Source: Primulina eburnea
Taxonomy: Eukaryota; Streptophyta; Magnoliopsida; Lamiales; Gesneriaceae
Reading direction: 5' to 3'
Length of the DNA: 64,000 nt
Assembly (NCBI RefSeq): GCF_022965805.1
Contig: NC_133108.1
Span: 44,710,051-44,774,050 of the forward strand
Below the pieces are notes generated by a model that had not been told where the DNA came from, did not search any database, and saw only the letters and a program-made list of their open reading frames with translations. Both the position numbers and the translations under genes were made by a program. The first letter of the stretch is position 1; each line of letters opens with the position of its first letter. Shown piece after piece: positions 1 to 10,333 of this stretch.

Positions 1-140
1 GGATGGTAAGTTGATCCCCGAAGTTTCGGGTTTGGGGATTCCCCGAACCCGAAAAAACGGGGATGGGGGCGGGGATGGCATTCGGGGATGGGGATGGGAA
101 TGGCAAACCCGCCCCCGCCCCGGCCCATTGCCATCCCTAA
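1..140. repeat. G-rich transposon terminus (hAT-like MITE end)
   Basis: This is a strongly biased stretch of GGGGATGGGG-type and CCCGCCCC-type runs ending in CCCATTGCCATCCCTA. Read on the minus strand it begins TAGGGATGGCAATGGG, a terminus I associate with non-autonomous hAT elements. The other end lies outside the window, so neither length nor target duplication can be checked. A 64-residue reading frame here is compositional and not a gene. Confidence 0.45.
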
Positions 141-342
141 ATTTATCAAAATTTGTGTATTGGAGATTTAAGAAAATATATGGGAGAAGTAAAATAATAA
201 AATAAGGTGTTTATTAAAAAATATACAGATCACGTTAGTTTTTTAAAAACAGCTTATAAGCTATCAAACATCTTATTTTGACTATTTATAAGTTTTTGCC
301 ACAAATTTGAAGAGCTTATAATTTGTGCATTTTATAATGACA

Positions 343-523
343 AACACTTGTATGAGACGGTCTCACGGGTCGAATTTGTGAGACGGATCTCTTATTTGGG
401 TCATCCATGAAAAAATATAATTTTTTACGCTGAGAGTATTATTTTTTATTGTGAATATGTGTAGGATTGATCCGTCTTACAGATTACTATCCGTAAGACG
501 GTCTCACATGAGACTCACCCTCT
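343..523 (+). repeat. Dispersed ~180-bp TIR element (GAGACGGTCTCAC family), copy 1
   Basis: This is a non-coding element with inverted ends: ACTTGTATGAGACGGTCTCA at the left and GACGGTCTCACATGAGAC at the right. The core includes TTATTTGGGTCATCCATGAA and TTTTTATTGTGAATAT. At least nine further copies in both orientations lie in this window, with the same core at different states of decay. Size, ends and lack of coding capacity fit a MITE. I could not fix the target duplication or the superfamily. Confidence 0.8.
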
Positions 524-571
524 TATAATTATCCATTAAAATCTTTATACAATGGTATTTATCTGAAGAAT

Positions 572-630
572 AACGCCTTCCACCCGCAGAGGAAATGATG
601 TTGCTCATAATCACCATTGCATTATTATGT
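572..630 (+). pseudogene. Relic fragment of an LRR receptor kinase exon
   Basis: This 59-bp stretch closely matches 8653-8724 inside the kinase domain of the downstream receptor kinase. The blocks AACGCCTTCCACCC, AGAGGAA and ATCACCATTGCATT are shared in the same order. About 13 bases are missing in the middle and the frame is not maintained. It is most simply the remains of a tandem duplicate of the receptor kinase at 5080. No other part of that gene was recognised nearby. Confidence 0.7.
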
Positions 631-952
631 TGAGGTTAATGAAATTGCAAATTGTTTAGATATAAAGTAATATATTTGCAAATTTTACGCGTACTTCATT
701 TTTTGAAACTGTTATAAAATGGATGGAAAATTAATATATATGAATAGTGACTGAATTTTACGTATGCTTAATTTTTATGAAGTACTTTTTTTATTTATTA
801 ATATCAATCTATATTTTGCGCACACTTCTCACGATATTTTTCATTATAAAATTAATTAATTAAATAATTAGTTAATAAAATGAAAAATCAAAATCTTAAT
901 TTCATGTGTACTTTTGTTTATGCTTAATACCTTGAATATTCATTTACTTCTA

Positions 953-1098
953 GAGTAGGTCTCTTGTGAGACGGGTCAACTCTACCCATATTCACAATAA
1001 AAAATAATACTTGTAGCATAAAATGTAATATTTTTTCATGAATGACCCAAATAGATATTCATCTCACGAAATACGACACATGCAGTTTTTGTATTACT
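953..1098 (-). repeat. GAGACGGTCTCAC-family TIR element, copy 2 (partial)
   Basis: Reverse-orientation copy: GAGTAGGTCTCTTGTGAGACGG, then the core TTCACAATAAAAAATAATAC and ATTTTTTCATGAATGACCCA. The distal end is worn; the final inverted GAGACGGTCTCA is replaced by diverged sequence near 1070. Confidence 0.65.
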
Positions 1099-1752
1099 TC
1101 TAAATGTTTCCGGCCAACAAAATTGAGGATTTTAATGTTGTTGATAAATTATTTGATTTTTCCTTCTAAATTTATAGGAGGATATTTCAAGTTCAAAGAT
1201 TCTGTTTGATTTTAAAATTTGATGTGATCTTATTTTTTTATATAGATATTTTCTAGGATAAAAAAATATCGATTTTAAATATATTATCTTGGTTATAAAA
1301 CAAAACAATTAAATTAACATATTTTCTACAATATTTTGACTTCAATATACCCATTTTCAAAAGACAAAAGATCTGCAACAAATAGTTTCCTAAAGTATAT
1401 ATTGCATTTGGATTGATATATTTCAAGTCCATTGAATTCAAATATATGCATATCTTTTTCTATAATTTTAGATAAGCGATATTATAGACTTTAAATTTAC
1501 ATGTTACATGTTTAAATAATGTTTCATGTTAATTATGATAGATTTTAAGAGATATTTGAAAGTCATTCTGATTTGTGTTACAAATGTATAAATAAGTTAT
1601 GTAAGATTTCATCTATTATTTCGTTGTTAACATTAAAATTATAATCGAAATCAAATCTCTCAGCCAAAATTAAACTTAAAGATCGAGGGTTGTTGGAAAG
1701 TTCATAAAAATATTTAGAGTTGGATTTACCTAATAAAAAACACTAGCCCAGG

Positions 1753-1834
1753 GAATTACAGCTAAGCCCATAAGGAAGGAGCTAGCCTGGGTCGAATTAC
1801 AGCTAAGCCCAGAAGGGAGGAGCTAGACTGGGTC
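1753..1834. repeat. Two-copy 41-bp tandem repeat
   Basis: Copies 1753-1793 and 1794-1834 both start GAATTACAGCTAAGCCCA and end CTGGGTC. They differ at about four positions. A truncated third copy (GAATCACA) starts at 1835. The surrounding DNA is non-coding. Confidence 0.85.
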
Positions 1835-2212
1835 GAATCACATTCTATCGCCTGAAATAATCCGCCCTTGTTCGTAAATAAAACATACGCTAAATAATAC
1901 ATAAAGACATTAAAAATAATTTATTACATCAATAAAAAAAAAAAAGACAACGAGTATTTGAAATTATATATAATTGAGCCCCTTCACGGCATGGAAGGTT
2001 CGGTCATAGGGTCGGGTCAAGATGGTGTTTGATATTTGGTCTAGAATAAATGAATTTATTTATTCATTGTTTTTAGTTATTGATCGATATTCATTTATCA
2101 TTAAACATGAATAATCGGGCCGATTATATAGATTTTGTTTTTTGATATCAGCCCAAAAAGCTAGTAATTAAAATTTAACTTCACGTTATCAATCAACACA
2201 TAATTAAATAGG

Positions 2213-2391
2213 AGTGAGTCTAATATAAGACCGTCTCACGGATAATAATTTGTGAGACAGGTCAATCCTATCTGTATTCACAACAAAAAGTAATATACTT
2301 AACATAAAAAGTAATATTTTTTCATGGGTGACCCAAATAAGAGATCCGTATCACAAATACGACCCGTGAGGCCGTCTCACACAAGTTTTTG
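2213..2391 (-). repeat. GAGACGGTCTCAC-family TIR element, copy 3
   Basis: Near full-length reverse copy, from GAGTCTAATATAAGACCGTC to GACCCGTGAGGCCGTCTCAC. The internal core matches copy 1 read on the opposite strand. Confidence 0.8.
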
Positions 2392-2649
2392 TCATTAAAT
2401 AGATTAAAAAGAATATTTCATTTCAATGTATGGATTTACCGTTTACGTGAAAATTGAAAGTTCAGATACTAATATGTTTATATTTAATTAAATTCAAATA
2501 GAAATATTGAAAGGTTAAATAAAATATATTTAATAAATCTAACAAATATATTGATAAATAATCTACAGACGGTAATCAGTCAATAATTTGAATAGTTTTA
2601 TTTAAAAAATCTCATTCACTCACTTAAATTGATTTGTCTATATTGAATT

Positions 2650-2831
2650 TGAGTGATCCTCATGTGAGATCTCTTACGGATCTTAATCTGTGAGACTGGT
2701 CAACCCGACGGATATTCCACGATAAAAAGTAATAATCTTAGCATAAAAAATAATATTTTTTCATGAATAACCCAAATAAGAGATCCGTCTCATAAATATG
2801 ATCTGTGAGACCGTCTCACACAAGTTTTTGA
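2650..2831 (-). repeat. GAGACGGTCTCAC-family TIR element, copy 4
   Basis: Full-length reverse copy starting GAGTGATCCTCATGTGAGAT and ending GTGAGACCGTCTCACACAAG. It lies only about 260 bases from copy 3 in the same orientation, and the two copies have diverged independently. Confidence 0.8.
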
Positions 2832-3483
2832 CTTTGAATTTAATAGTAAAACCTAATAAGAATTATCAATATATGATGACTCTAAATTCGATTTATTACA
2901 ATTTGACATTGTGTACTATCTACACCCATCTGATCAATCGTCTTTCAGAGCAAAAAGTCCAAGTCTAGAATTTATTTTTCTCCATTGAGGCTTACTGCTT
3001 CTCATGTTAATTAATATTGCAGGAAAATAAATTTCAGAAGTTTTGAAAAATCAAAATATAAGGTCTTTTACGTTAATAGTATGATATATTTGACGAATAG
3101 CCATAAATATTAGGCAAATAAAATTCCGATGGCTGAATTTCTTTAATTCAACAAAATGTTTATCGGGTGGATTTATGCAAATATTTTTTTGAAAGTTGAA
3201 ACATATATTTTTATAACAATTTAAATAGGCAGCTAGTGTTGCCTACGCTGTCTTTATTTTCACCTCTAACAACTGATTTATTTTAATTTAAGAAGACCAT
3301 TTATCATCCAACGACTCCCAATATTTATTTACTTAACCCATCATTATTTATTTATTTTCCAAATTAAAAATTCTCTAAAGTTATGACTTTTGCATTTAAA
3401 AACAATAATATAATCTACAAACAAATTGTTGGAAATTGCCCGGATACATATCTTGGACCTCAACTTCAGATAACGCCAGCTTG

Positions 3484-3592
3484 GTTCGTTCGATCTTAGG
3501 TGGAGGCAGTGCTCACACCCCATATGAATGGTTAAGATTCCACTTAATGGGAAATAAAAAAAAAAATTGGGCCAAAAAAAATTCTGGCCCTT
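3484..3592. repeat. Second dispersed repeat, copy A
   Basis: The block beginning GGTTCGTTCGATCTTAGGTG, followed by a CCATATGAATGGTTAAGATT-like segment and an A-rich tract ending in GGGCCAAAAAAAATT, is also found with mismatches at 41078-41190. No coding potential is recognised. The shared length of about 110 bp and the A-rich end suggest a fragment of an interspersed element of unknown class. Confidence 0.6.
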
Positions 3593-4067
3593 GAATGTAC
3601 CCGTACTGCACGCAGAGGTAAGATGGAATAACCTCGCCAGCTTGCTGATGTAAATGGCAGCCGTTAGTTTTGAAACTTGTATAGTCAATTATTTTCTCTT
3701 CTAGTTTTTTCAATAAAGTCAACTGTATTTGAAAATTCAAAAGTAGAGTTCTCTCAATCATTTTTTTAAAAAATAAAATAAAATAAAACAATATTTATAT
3801 TAATTTGTTTTCCCACCTACAAAAAACTGTTCATCAGGTTGTGGTATGAATCTTTTTTTGCTCTTAAATAAATAGCCTTGTCGGAATTTTCAATCACACT
3901 TCCATAAGTAAAAATAGGAGAGTATAATTCAAATTATTTTTTTTAGGAAAAACATTAGGATACGAGTAGTTTTAATTTGTAACAATGAAATATGTCTTGT
4001 ATATTGTGAGCTTATTTTTTCTCGAATGATTTTTTTTAATGCTAGTTTTCACTTTAGAAATACGGTA

Positions 4068-4247
4068 AAAACTTGTATGAGACGGTCTAACGGGTCGTAT
4101 TTTGTGAGACAAATCTCTTATTTGGGTTATCCATTAAAAAATATTATTTTTTATGCTAAGAGTATCACTTTTTATTGTGAATATCAGTAGGGTTGACCCG
4201 TCTCACAGATAAAGTTCTGTGATACCGTCTCACAAGAGACCTACTCT
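4068..4247 (+). repeat. GAGACGGTCTCAC-family TIR element, copy 5
   Basis: Forward copy, ACTTGTATGAGACGGTCTAA at the left and GATACCGTCTCACAAGAGAC at the right, with the usual TTATTTGGGTTATCCATTAA core. It lies about 830 bases upstream of the receptor kinase start. Confidence 0.8.
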
Positions 4248-5079
4248 AAAAATACATACACCAAAACTGCAATTATGAAAATAGAATAAAGAACATTTAG
4301 CCTTGTGAGTAATATCATCAATTTTTATTTCCCATATGTTTACGAATTTTGATGAGTTGTTATAGAAAAAGAAATTTTGAATAATAAATTGTGACATAAC
4401 TTTGTTCTAAAGATATGAAAATTTAAATAGATCGTTTATATTGCAAACAATAAAAATAAAATTACATTTTAAAAAGTAAAACGTAAATAACATTTACCAT
4501 GAAAATATACATGGAGAGAACAAACGATCCAAGAGCTCAAGTCCCTATCAATCCCTCGCCTTAAAAATTCAAGTTGTACCTAGCTGAACATTAATAAACC
4601 TAAGAATTATATATTATTATTTTTATTAATATTATTTTCTTCTAGATTTCTTGTACCCTTGCCACTGATTTTGTTTTAATAGCAAGAAATACTTGTTTTA
4701 TTAAATAATCAATATATCTGAAACAAAAAGTATACAAAGTCAATATATTTTTTAAAATATCTCTAATTTTCAACCCTTCATAAGTGGGGACGGGTGGATT
4801 TGGCTTAAAGACGTGATTTGCTGTCCGCATCTTCCGATTTCTTTTGGTTTTGGTCAGTGGGAAGGCATGTAGTCCGCCATGTTTGATAGTGTTCATACTG
4901 TTAAAATATAAAGAAATATAAAGAATTTATTACCATCTTTGACTTATTACCTTATCCCTTCCACACATTCTTGATTCTGTCACCAATTGTCTGCAAATAT
5001 TTCCCCCTCCGGCTCTGATCTACCACCTTAAAGAAACGATATGGGGAGAATTTAGCATATTACCTTCAAGAAAATAGAT

Positions 5080-8000
5080 ATGAAAACATCCCAGAAATCT
5101 TTCATTTTCTTGCTTCATATTCTTCTTTTTACCTTGCTTCCATTAAAGACTGAATCTTCTGCAAGAACAGAAGCAGAAGCATTGGTGACATGGAGGAGGA
5201 GCTTGTCACCAGTTTCTTCTCTCAATTCATGGTCACTAAACAACATAAGAAATCTCTGTAAATGGACGGGGATTAGCTGCAACGCCGGTGGCTCGGTTTC
5301 TGGCATAAATTTGTCACGTGCAAATCTCTCAGGAAGGATTAATGAACTTGATTTTGGCTCATTTCCAAGTCTCGCTAATTTCAGTGTCAATGGAAATAAT
5401 TTCAACGGTTCGATACCATCTAGTATTGGGAATCTATCAAAGATCACTTTCTTGGACCTCAGCAACAATTTATTCGATGGCATCATTCCACCAGAGGTCG
5501 GGAATTTGAAAGAGATTCAGTACATTAGTTTGTATAACAACAATCTGAATGGGAAGGTTCCTTATCAAATTGGCAATCTTCAAAAGGTGAGATACTTGGA
5601 TTTTGGTTCAAATTACTTGGAGTCTACCGACTGGTCTAGGATCCGGGGATTCCCTTTCTTGACTCACCTGAGCTTTTATTACAACTCACTCACCTTGGAA
5701 TTTCCAGGTTTTATTTCCAGTTGTCCCAACCTCACTTTTCTTGACTTGTCAGTAAACAATTTTACCGGCCAAATCCCTGAATCGGTATTCAAGAATCTGC
5801 TCCAGCTTGAATATCTGAATCTCAGTACCAATTCATTTCAAGGGCTTTTGTCAGCAAATCTAACCAATCTTTCAAAGTTGAAAGATATTCGGTTAGCAAA
5901 TAACATGTTCTCTGGCTCAATACCTGATACCATTGACTTGATATATGGTCTCCAAACTCTTGAGCTGTTTAACAATTCGTTTAAAGGAAGTATTCCATCT
6001 TCTTTGGGAAAACTGAGGGATCTTAAGCAACTGGATCTCCGAATGAATGGCTTGAATTCCACGATTCCGTCTGAGCTTGGTCAGTGTGCTAACCTTACTT
6101 ACCTGGCTTTCGCCGTTAATTCACTTACTGGACCTTTGCCTTCATCCTTTTCAAATTTGACCAAATTAATTCAGTTGGGATTGTCCGATAATAATCTATC
6201 TGGAGATATATTGCATCAATTCATCAGCCATTGGACTGAATTAACATCGTTGCAGCTTCAAAATAACCATTTCACCGGGGAAGTTCCACCTGAGATAGAC
6301 TTACTGACGAATCTCAATTACCTTTTTCTGTACAATAACACATTTGCAGGGTCCATTCCACAAGAGATTGGAAACCTACAAAACTTAATGGTCCTCGACC
6401 TTTCAGGAAACAATTTTTCGGGCGCAATTCCTATAACAATCACGAAGCTCACGAATCTTTCAATCCTAAACCTTTTTTTCAACAATTTTACTGGAACCAT
6501 TCCACCTGCGATTGGAGATCTAAAATTACTTCAAATTCTCGACCTCAATACAAACCAATTGAGTGGACAGTTGCCAGAGTCCATCTCTAACCTGAGTAGT
6601 TTGGAGGGTCTCTCCGTGTTTGACAATCAATTTTCAGGAATCATTCCACAGGACCTGGGAAAAAGAAGTCTTGGATTGGCCAATGTTAGCTTTTCTAGTA
6701 ACTTCTTCTCTGGGGAACTGCCACCTGGTCTATGCAGTGGCTTTGCGTTAAATCAATTCACAGCGAACAACAACAATTTTTCAGGTCCATTGCCAGAGTG
6801 TTTGAAGAATTGTTCCAGCCTTCAGAGAGTGAGGCTCCATGACAACCGATTTTCAGGAGACATCTCAGAGGCATTTGGAATTCATCCAGATCTTAGATTC
6901 ATCTCTCTTGGCAGAAACCAATTTACCGGCCAACTGGCACCAAAATGGGGAGAATATGAACAGCTTACCAATATCCAGATGGATCACAATAAAATTTCTG
7001 GACTTATTCCAGCCGAGTTAGGAAATTTGACACAGTTAGGTCTCCTTGACTTGGGTTCAAATGAATTGACAGGCAAACTTCCTGCTGAATTGGGAAGTTT
7101 AGGCCAACTGTTCAGTCTCAATCTAAGAAACAATCAGTTGAATGGACCAATTCCTCGAACTATTGGCCGCTTGACACGGCTCCAGTTTCTCGATTTGTCT
7201 GAAAATACATTATCAGGAAACATTCCAGAAGAGCTTGGGAATTGTGAAAACTTGATAAGCTTGAATTTAAGCAATAACTTTTTATCAGGGAACATCCCAT
7301 CTGAACTTGGAAACTTGGTGATGTTACAGTTATTTTTGGATCTTAGCAACAATTCGTTGTCTGGGATGATTCCATCAAATTTGGGAAAGCTAACCTCTTT
7401 GGAGACTCTCAACCTGTCACGTAACAACCTTTCAGGAAGAATTCCTTCATCATTAACTGGAATGTTTAGTCTGAGGAATGTCAATTTCTCCTATAATAAG
7501 CTATCTGGTCCGATCCCCTCGGGTGGGATATTCACAAAAGTACCTGCCACAACTTATATTGAAAACCTTGGCCTGTGTGGACCTGCAGAAGGATTATCAC
7601 CTTGTGATATCATTTCTTCAACTCCCAAGTCACAAAATAAGAGGAGAAAGATTCTGATTGTTTCGATTGTTCCAGTTGCCAGCATCATAATTTTGGCAAC
7701 CATTATTGTTGGATGTCTTATCTTCAGGAAGAAAACAGATAAACATGATGAAGAAAGTAAAACAACAACCTTTGGAAATACTGGATCATTCATTTGGGAA
7801 AAGGAGGGCAGACTCACATTTGGAGATATTGCCAAGGCAACTGAAGATTTCAGCGAGAAGTATTGCATTGGAAGAGGAGGATTTGGAAGCGTTTACAGAG
7901 CTGATTTGCCAGATGGACAGGTTGTTGCAGTTAAAAAGCTCAACATATTTGACTCCACTGCTATTCCACAAACAAATCTCCGCAGTTTCGAGAATGAAAT

Positions 8001-8856
8001 TCGAACACTGACAGAAGTAAGGCATAGGAACATAATTAAACTTTATGGATATTGTTCTCAGAGAGGGTCAATGTACCTGGTGTACGAGTATGTAGAAAGA
8101 GGTAGCTTGCAAAAAGTCCTGTACGATGATAGGGAGGTACCAGAACTAGACTGGGCTACAAGAGTGAAAATCATCCAAGGAATATCACATGCACTCGCTT
8201 ATCTGCATCACGACTGCTCCCCACCTATTGTGCACCGTGACGTGTCGCTGAACAATATCTTACTGGAGTCGGAATTTGAACCACGGCTCTCAGATTTTGG
8301 TACAGCAAAACTGCTAACGCCTGATTCATCCAACTGGACCACAGTTGCCGGTTCCTATGGCTACATGGCACCAGGTAACGCAGCCAATCTGTATTTTCAA
8401 CTTCTATATATTCTATCTTGGTTTATACGACTCCATAGAAATAAAAAAATATGCTTTACTGATAAGTCATTTCTCATGAACATGTTAGAGCTGGCATTTA
8501 CCATGAAAGTCACAGCGAAATCTGACGTATACAGCTTCGGGGTGGTGGCATTGGAAATACTTATGGGAAAGCATCCAGGAGAACTCATATCCACATCCGC
8601 AAATTCAGCATTGCACAACAACTCTGATATGCTTTTGAAGGATTTTCTTGATCAACGCCTTCCACCCCCCACCGGCCAGATAGCAGAGGAAGTGGTGTTT
8701 GTGATCACCATTGCATTGGCATGTACGCGAGATAATCCAGAGACACGGCCAAATATGCGTTTTGTTGCGCAAGAGTTAGAAGCTAGTACTCAGGCTTACC
8801 TCCCCGAGCCGCTAGGATCCATAAAAATAGGGAAACTTACAAATTTCTCCAAGTAG
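5080..8856 (+). CDS. LRR receptor-like serine/threonine kinase (MIK2/At1g35710-like)
   Basis: Predicted plasma-membrane receptor kinase. An N-terminal signal peptide (residues 1-27) is followed by an LRR N-cap with a CKWTGISC motif, about 25 leucine-rich repeats of the LxxLxLSxNxLSGxIP type, an LGLCGP juxtamembrane cap, one membrane helix near residue 865 and a kinase domain. The kinase shows the glycine loop GRGGFGSVY, the catalytic lysine in VAVKK, HRD (about 1052-1054) and DFG (about 1072), so it is an RD kinase. The open frame runs through an intron at 8375-8488 (donor CCAG|GTAACG, acceptor TTAG|AG, 114 bases, no stop). Removing it restores the APE segment as MAPELAFTMKV. Exons are therefore 5080-8374 and 8489-8856, giving 1219 residues. 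Family members perceive peptide or cell-wall signals; the ligand here is unknown. The ATG at 5080 directly precedes the signal peptide. Confidence 0.93.
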   Translation: MKTSQKSFIFLLHILLFTLLPLKTESSARTEAEALVTWRRSLSPVSSLNSWSLNNIRNLCKWTGISCNAGGSVSGINLSRANLSGRINELDFGSFPSLANFSVNGNNFNGSIPSSIGNLSKITFLDLSNNLFDGIIPPEVGNLKEIQYISLYNNNLNGKVPYQIGNLQKVRYLDFGSNYLESTDWSRIRGFPFLTHLSFYYNSLTLEFPGFISSCPNLTFLDLSVNNFTGQIPESVFKNLLQLEYLNLSTNSFQGLLSANLTNLSKLKDIRLANNMFSGSIPDTIDLIYGLQTLELFNNSFKGSIPSSLGKLRDLKQLDLRMNGLNSTIPSELGQCANLTYLAFAVNSLTGPLPSSFSNLTKLIQLGLSDNNLSGDILHQFISHWTELTSLQLQNNHFTGEVPPEIDLLTNLNYLFLYNNTFAGSIPQEIGNLQNLMVLDLSGNNFSGAIPITITKLTNLSILNLFFNNFTGTIPPAIGDLKLLQILDLNTNQLSGQLPESISNLSSLEGLSVFDNQFSGIIPQDLGKRSLGLANVSFSSNFFSGELPPGLCSGFALNQFTANNNNFSGPLPECLKNCSSLQRVRLHDNRFSGDISEAFGIHPDLRFISLGRNQFTGQLAPKWGEYEQLTNIQMDHNKISGLIPAELGNLTQLGLLDLGSNELTGKLPAELGSLGQLFSLNLRNNQLNGPIPRTIGRLTRLQFLDLSENTLSGNIPEELGNCENLISLNLSNNFLSGNIPSELGNLVMLQLFLDLSNNSLSGMIPSNLGKLTSLETLNLSRNNLSGRIPSSLTGMFSLRNVNFSYNKLSGPIPSGGIFTKVPATTYIENLGLCGPAEGLSPCDIISSTPKSQNKRRKILIVSIVPVASIIILATIIVGCLIFRKKTDKHDEESKTTTFGNTGSFIWEKEGRLTFGDIAKATEDFSEKYCIGRGGFGSVYRADLPDGQVVAVKKLNIFDSTAIPQTNLRSFENEIRTLTEVRHRNIIKLYGYCSQRGSMYLVYEYVERGSLQKVLYDDREVPELDWATRVKIIQGISHALAYLHHDCSPPIVHRDVSLNNILLESEFEPRLSDFGTAKLLTPDSSNWTTVAGSYGYMAPGNAANLYFQLLYILSWFIRLHRNKKICFTDKSFLMNMLELAFTMKVTAKSDVYSFGVVALEILMGKHPGELISTSANSALHNNSDMLLKDFLDQRLPPPTGQIAEEVVFVITIALACTRDNPETRPNMRFVAQELEASTQAYLPEPLGSIKIGKLTNFSK

Positions 8857-10333
8857 GAAAGAAACTGTTCATATTTCTTAATCTTTTTATTACACATAAT
8901 TTGCATGTGATTATTCAGGGACGGACTGTACTTTTTTCGAAGAAGTGGAGAATTTTTTTTCCATAATCTTTAAAAAATTAAATATAAATAGATAATAGTA
9001 GCTTTAGAACATTATTTTTAAAAACAAGAATCGATTCCATATAACCGATAAATGATAATGGGTCGTATATAAGAGAAAAGTTTTGCCTATAAATTTTTAA
9101 ATTTTATAATAATATAAAATTTTAAAATTAATAAATATATTATATCTTGTCCATTAAAAAAAATATTAAGTTCTTTCTATAATATTTGAAGTGATTCGAC
9201 TTTATTAAAATTAAATACAAAATAATATTTGATTTGACTCGATTTTTTTATACCAGATTTGAGTTATGTTTCTATGAATATAATATTTTGTCTTTTATTT
9301 ATTTCAAGGCAACACAAATATAAATATGGTCAGTGAACATAATAGATATTAGTACAATTTATTAATATTTTATAAACAGAATTCTGCAAAATATTATTTA
9401 TTAAAATTTAGATTTATAATTAAATTCTATATAAAAAAAGAGTATTATTATAGATTTATGTTTATTATATTTAGATAATTAAATTCTATAAAGGATAGCT
9501 TATCGTTATATATTTATGGTTAGTATATTAAAACTTGATACAAAAAATTATTTAGGAATTTTTATTTAAATCTATTTTGCAAATTACTCATGCTAATTTA
9601 GAACATTATTTTACGAATCAAGGAATTTTTTTGTAGGGTGCTCCTTATATTTATTATAGTGAAGTATAAATAGGGTGATTGATTAAAGAAGTAACATTCT
9701 CGATTTTTTTTAAAAATCATTAACCAATAACTAAAAAATTTAATTTAAATATTTCAATTTTTGAAGAAATAGGCTTGAAGTTATCGTTCGAATATGAAGA
9801 TTGTAATTAGCGCATAAAATCAATTTAAACAATTAATCATAAAATAAAATTAGTTCATATCAATTTACTTTATCTCCTGATTCTTATCATATAATTAATG
9901 GATGGAAGGTAGATAATCCGAGTAAGATACATTTGAAAACAAGATTTTATGTAAACTATATAATTAAGCTTGTATTTTATTTCGTGACACAAAAAAGAGA
10001 TCATTAAAGAAATATGTACACAAAAAGTATTTTTATAAGAAGAATAAAAATAGAGAAACACAAACTTTTTCAGAAAACCATTTCTTTTGCATAATGCCCA
10101 CTTCTGACCAAGCTAACATAGAACAAACAAACTTGAAACATATTCACAGAGCGAATAGTGTGCAATCATCAGTGGTTAAACGAATTCTTACAAAGCTAAC
10201 TCTTAGCGATTCAGAGCTTGTCTATGAACGAACTGTAAACTAAGCCAATGCTTTTAAGAGTTTCTATCTGGTAGAAGGAACAAGAAAACCACTGCAATTT
10301 TACCTGGAAACTGGGAATCAGTGAGTATACAGA
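8857..10333. other. AT-rich intergenic DNA, no gene
   Basis: This holds the 3' flanks of the receptor kinase (+) and of the PHR-like gene (-), which converge here. It is very AT-rich with frequent stops in all frames. I recognise no RNA gene, repeat family copy or coding remnant. Confidence 0.6.

Larger units (their letters stand above)
640..5079. other. Repeat-rich intergenic region, no gene recognised
   Basis: AT-rich DNA between the relic at 572 and the receptor kinase. It holds four copies of the 180-bp TIR element, a 41-bp tandem duplication and one copy of a second dispersed repeat, all listed separately. Reading frames here are short, overlap repeats and resemble no family. The last 180 bases contain ATATAAAG motifs near 4904-4922 that could serve as a TATA region for the receptor kinase, but this is weak. 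Confidence 0.6.

Noticed and set aside
3344..3791. Two overlapping minus-strand frames of 92 and 114 residues
   Set aside because: They overlap each other and the dispersed repeat, and show no domain.
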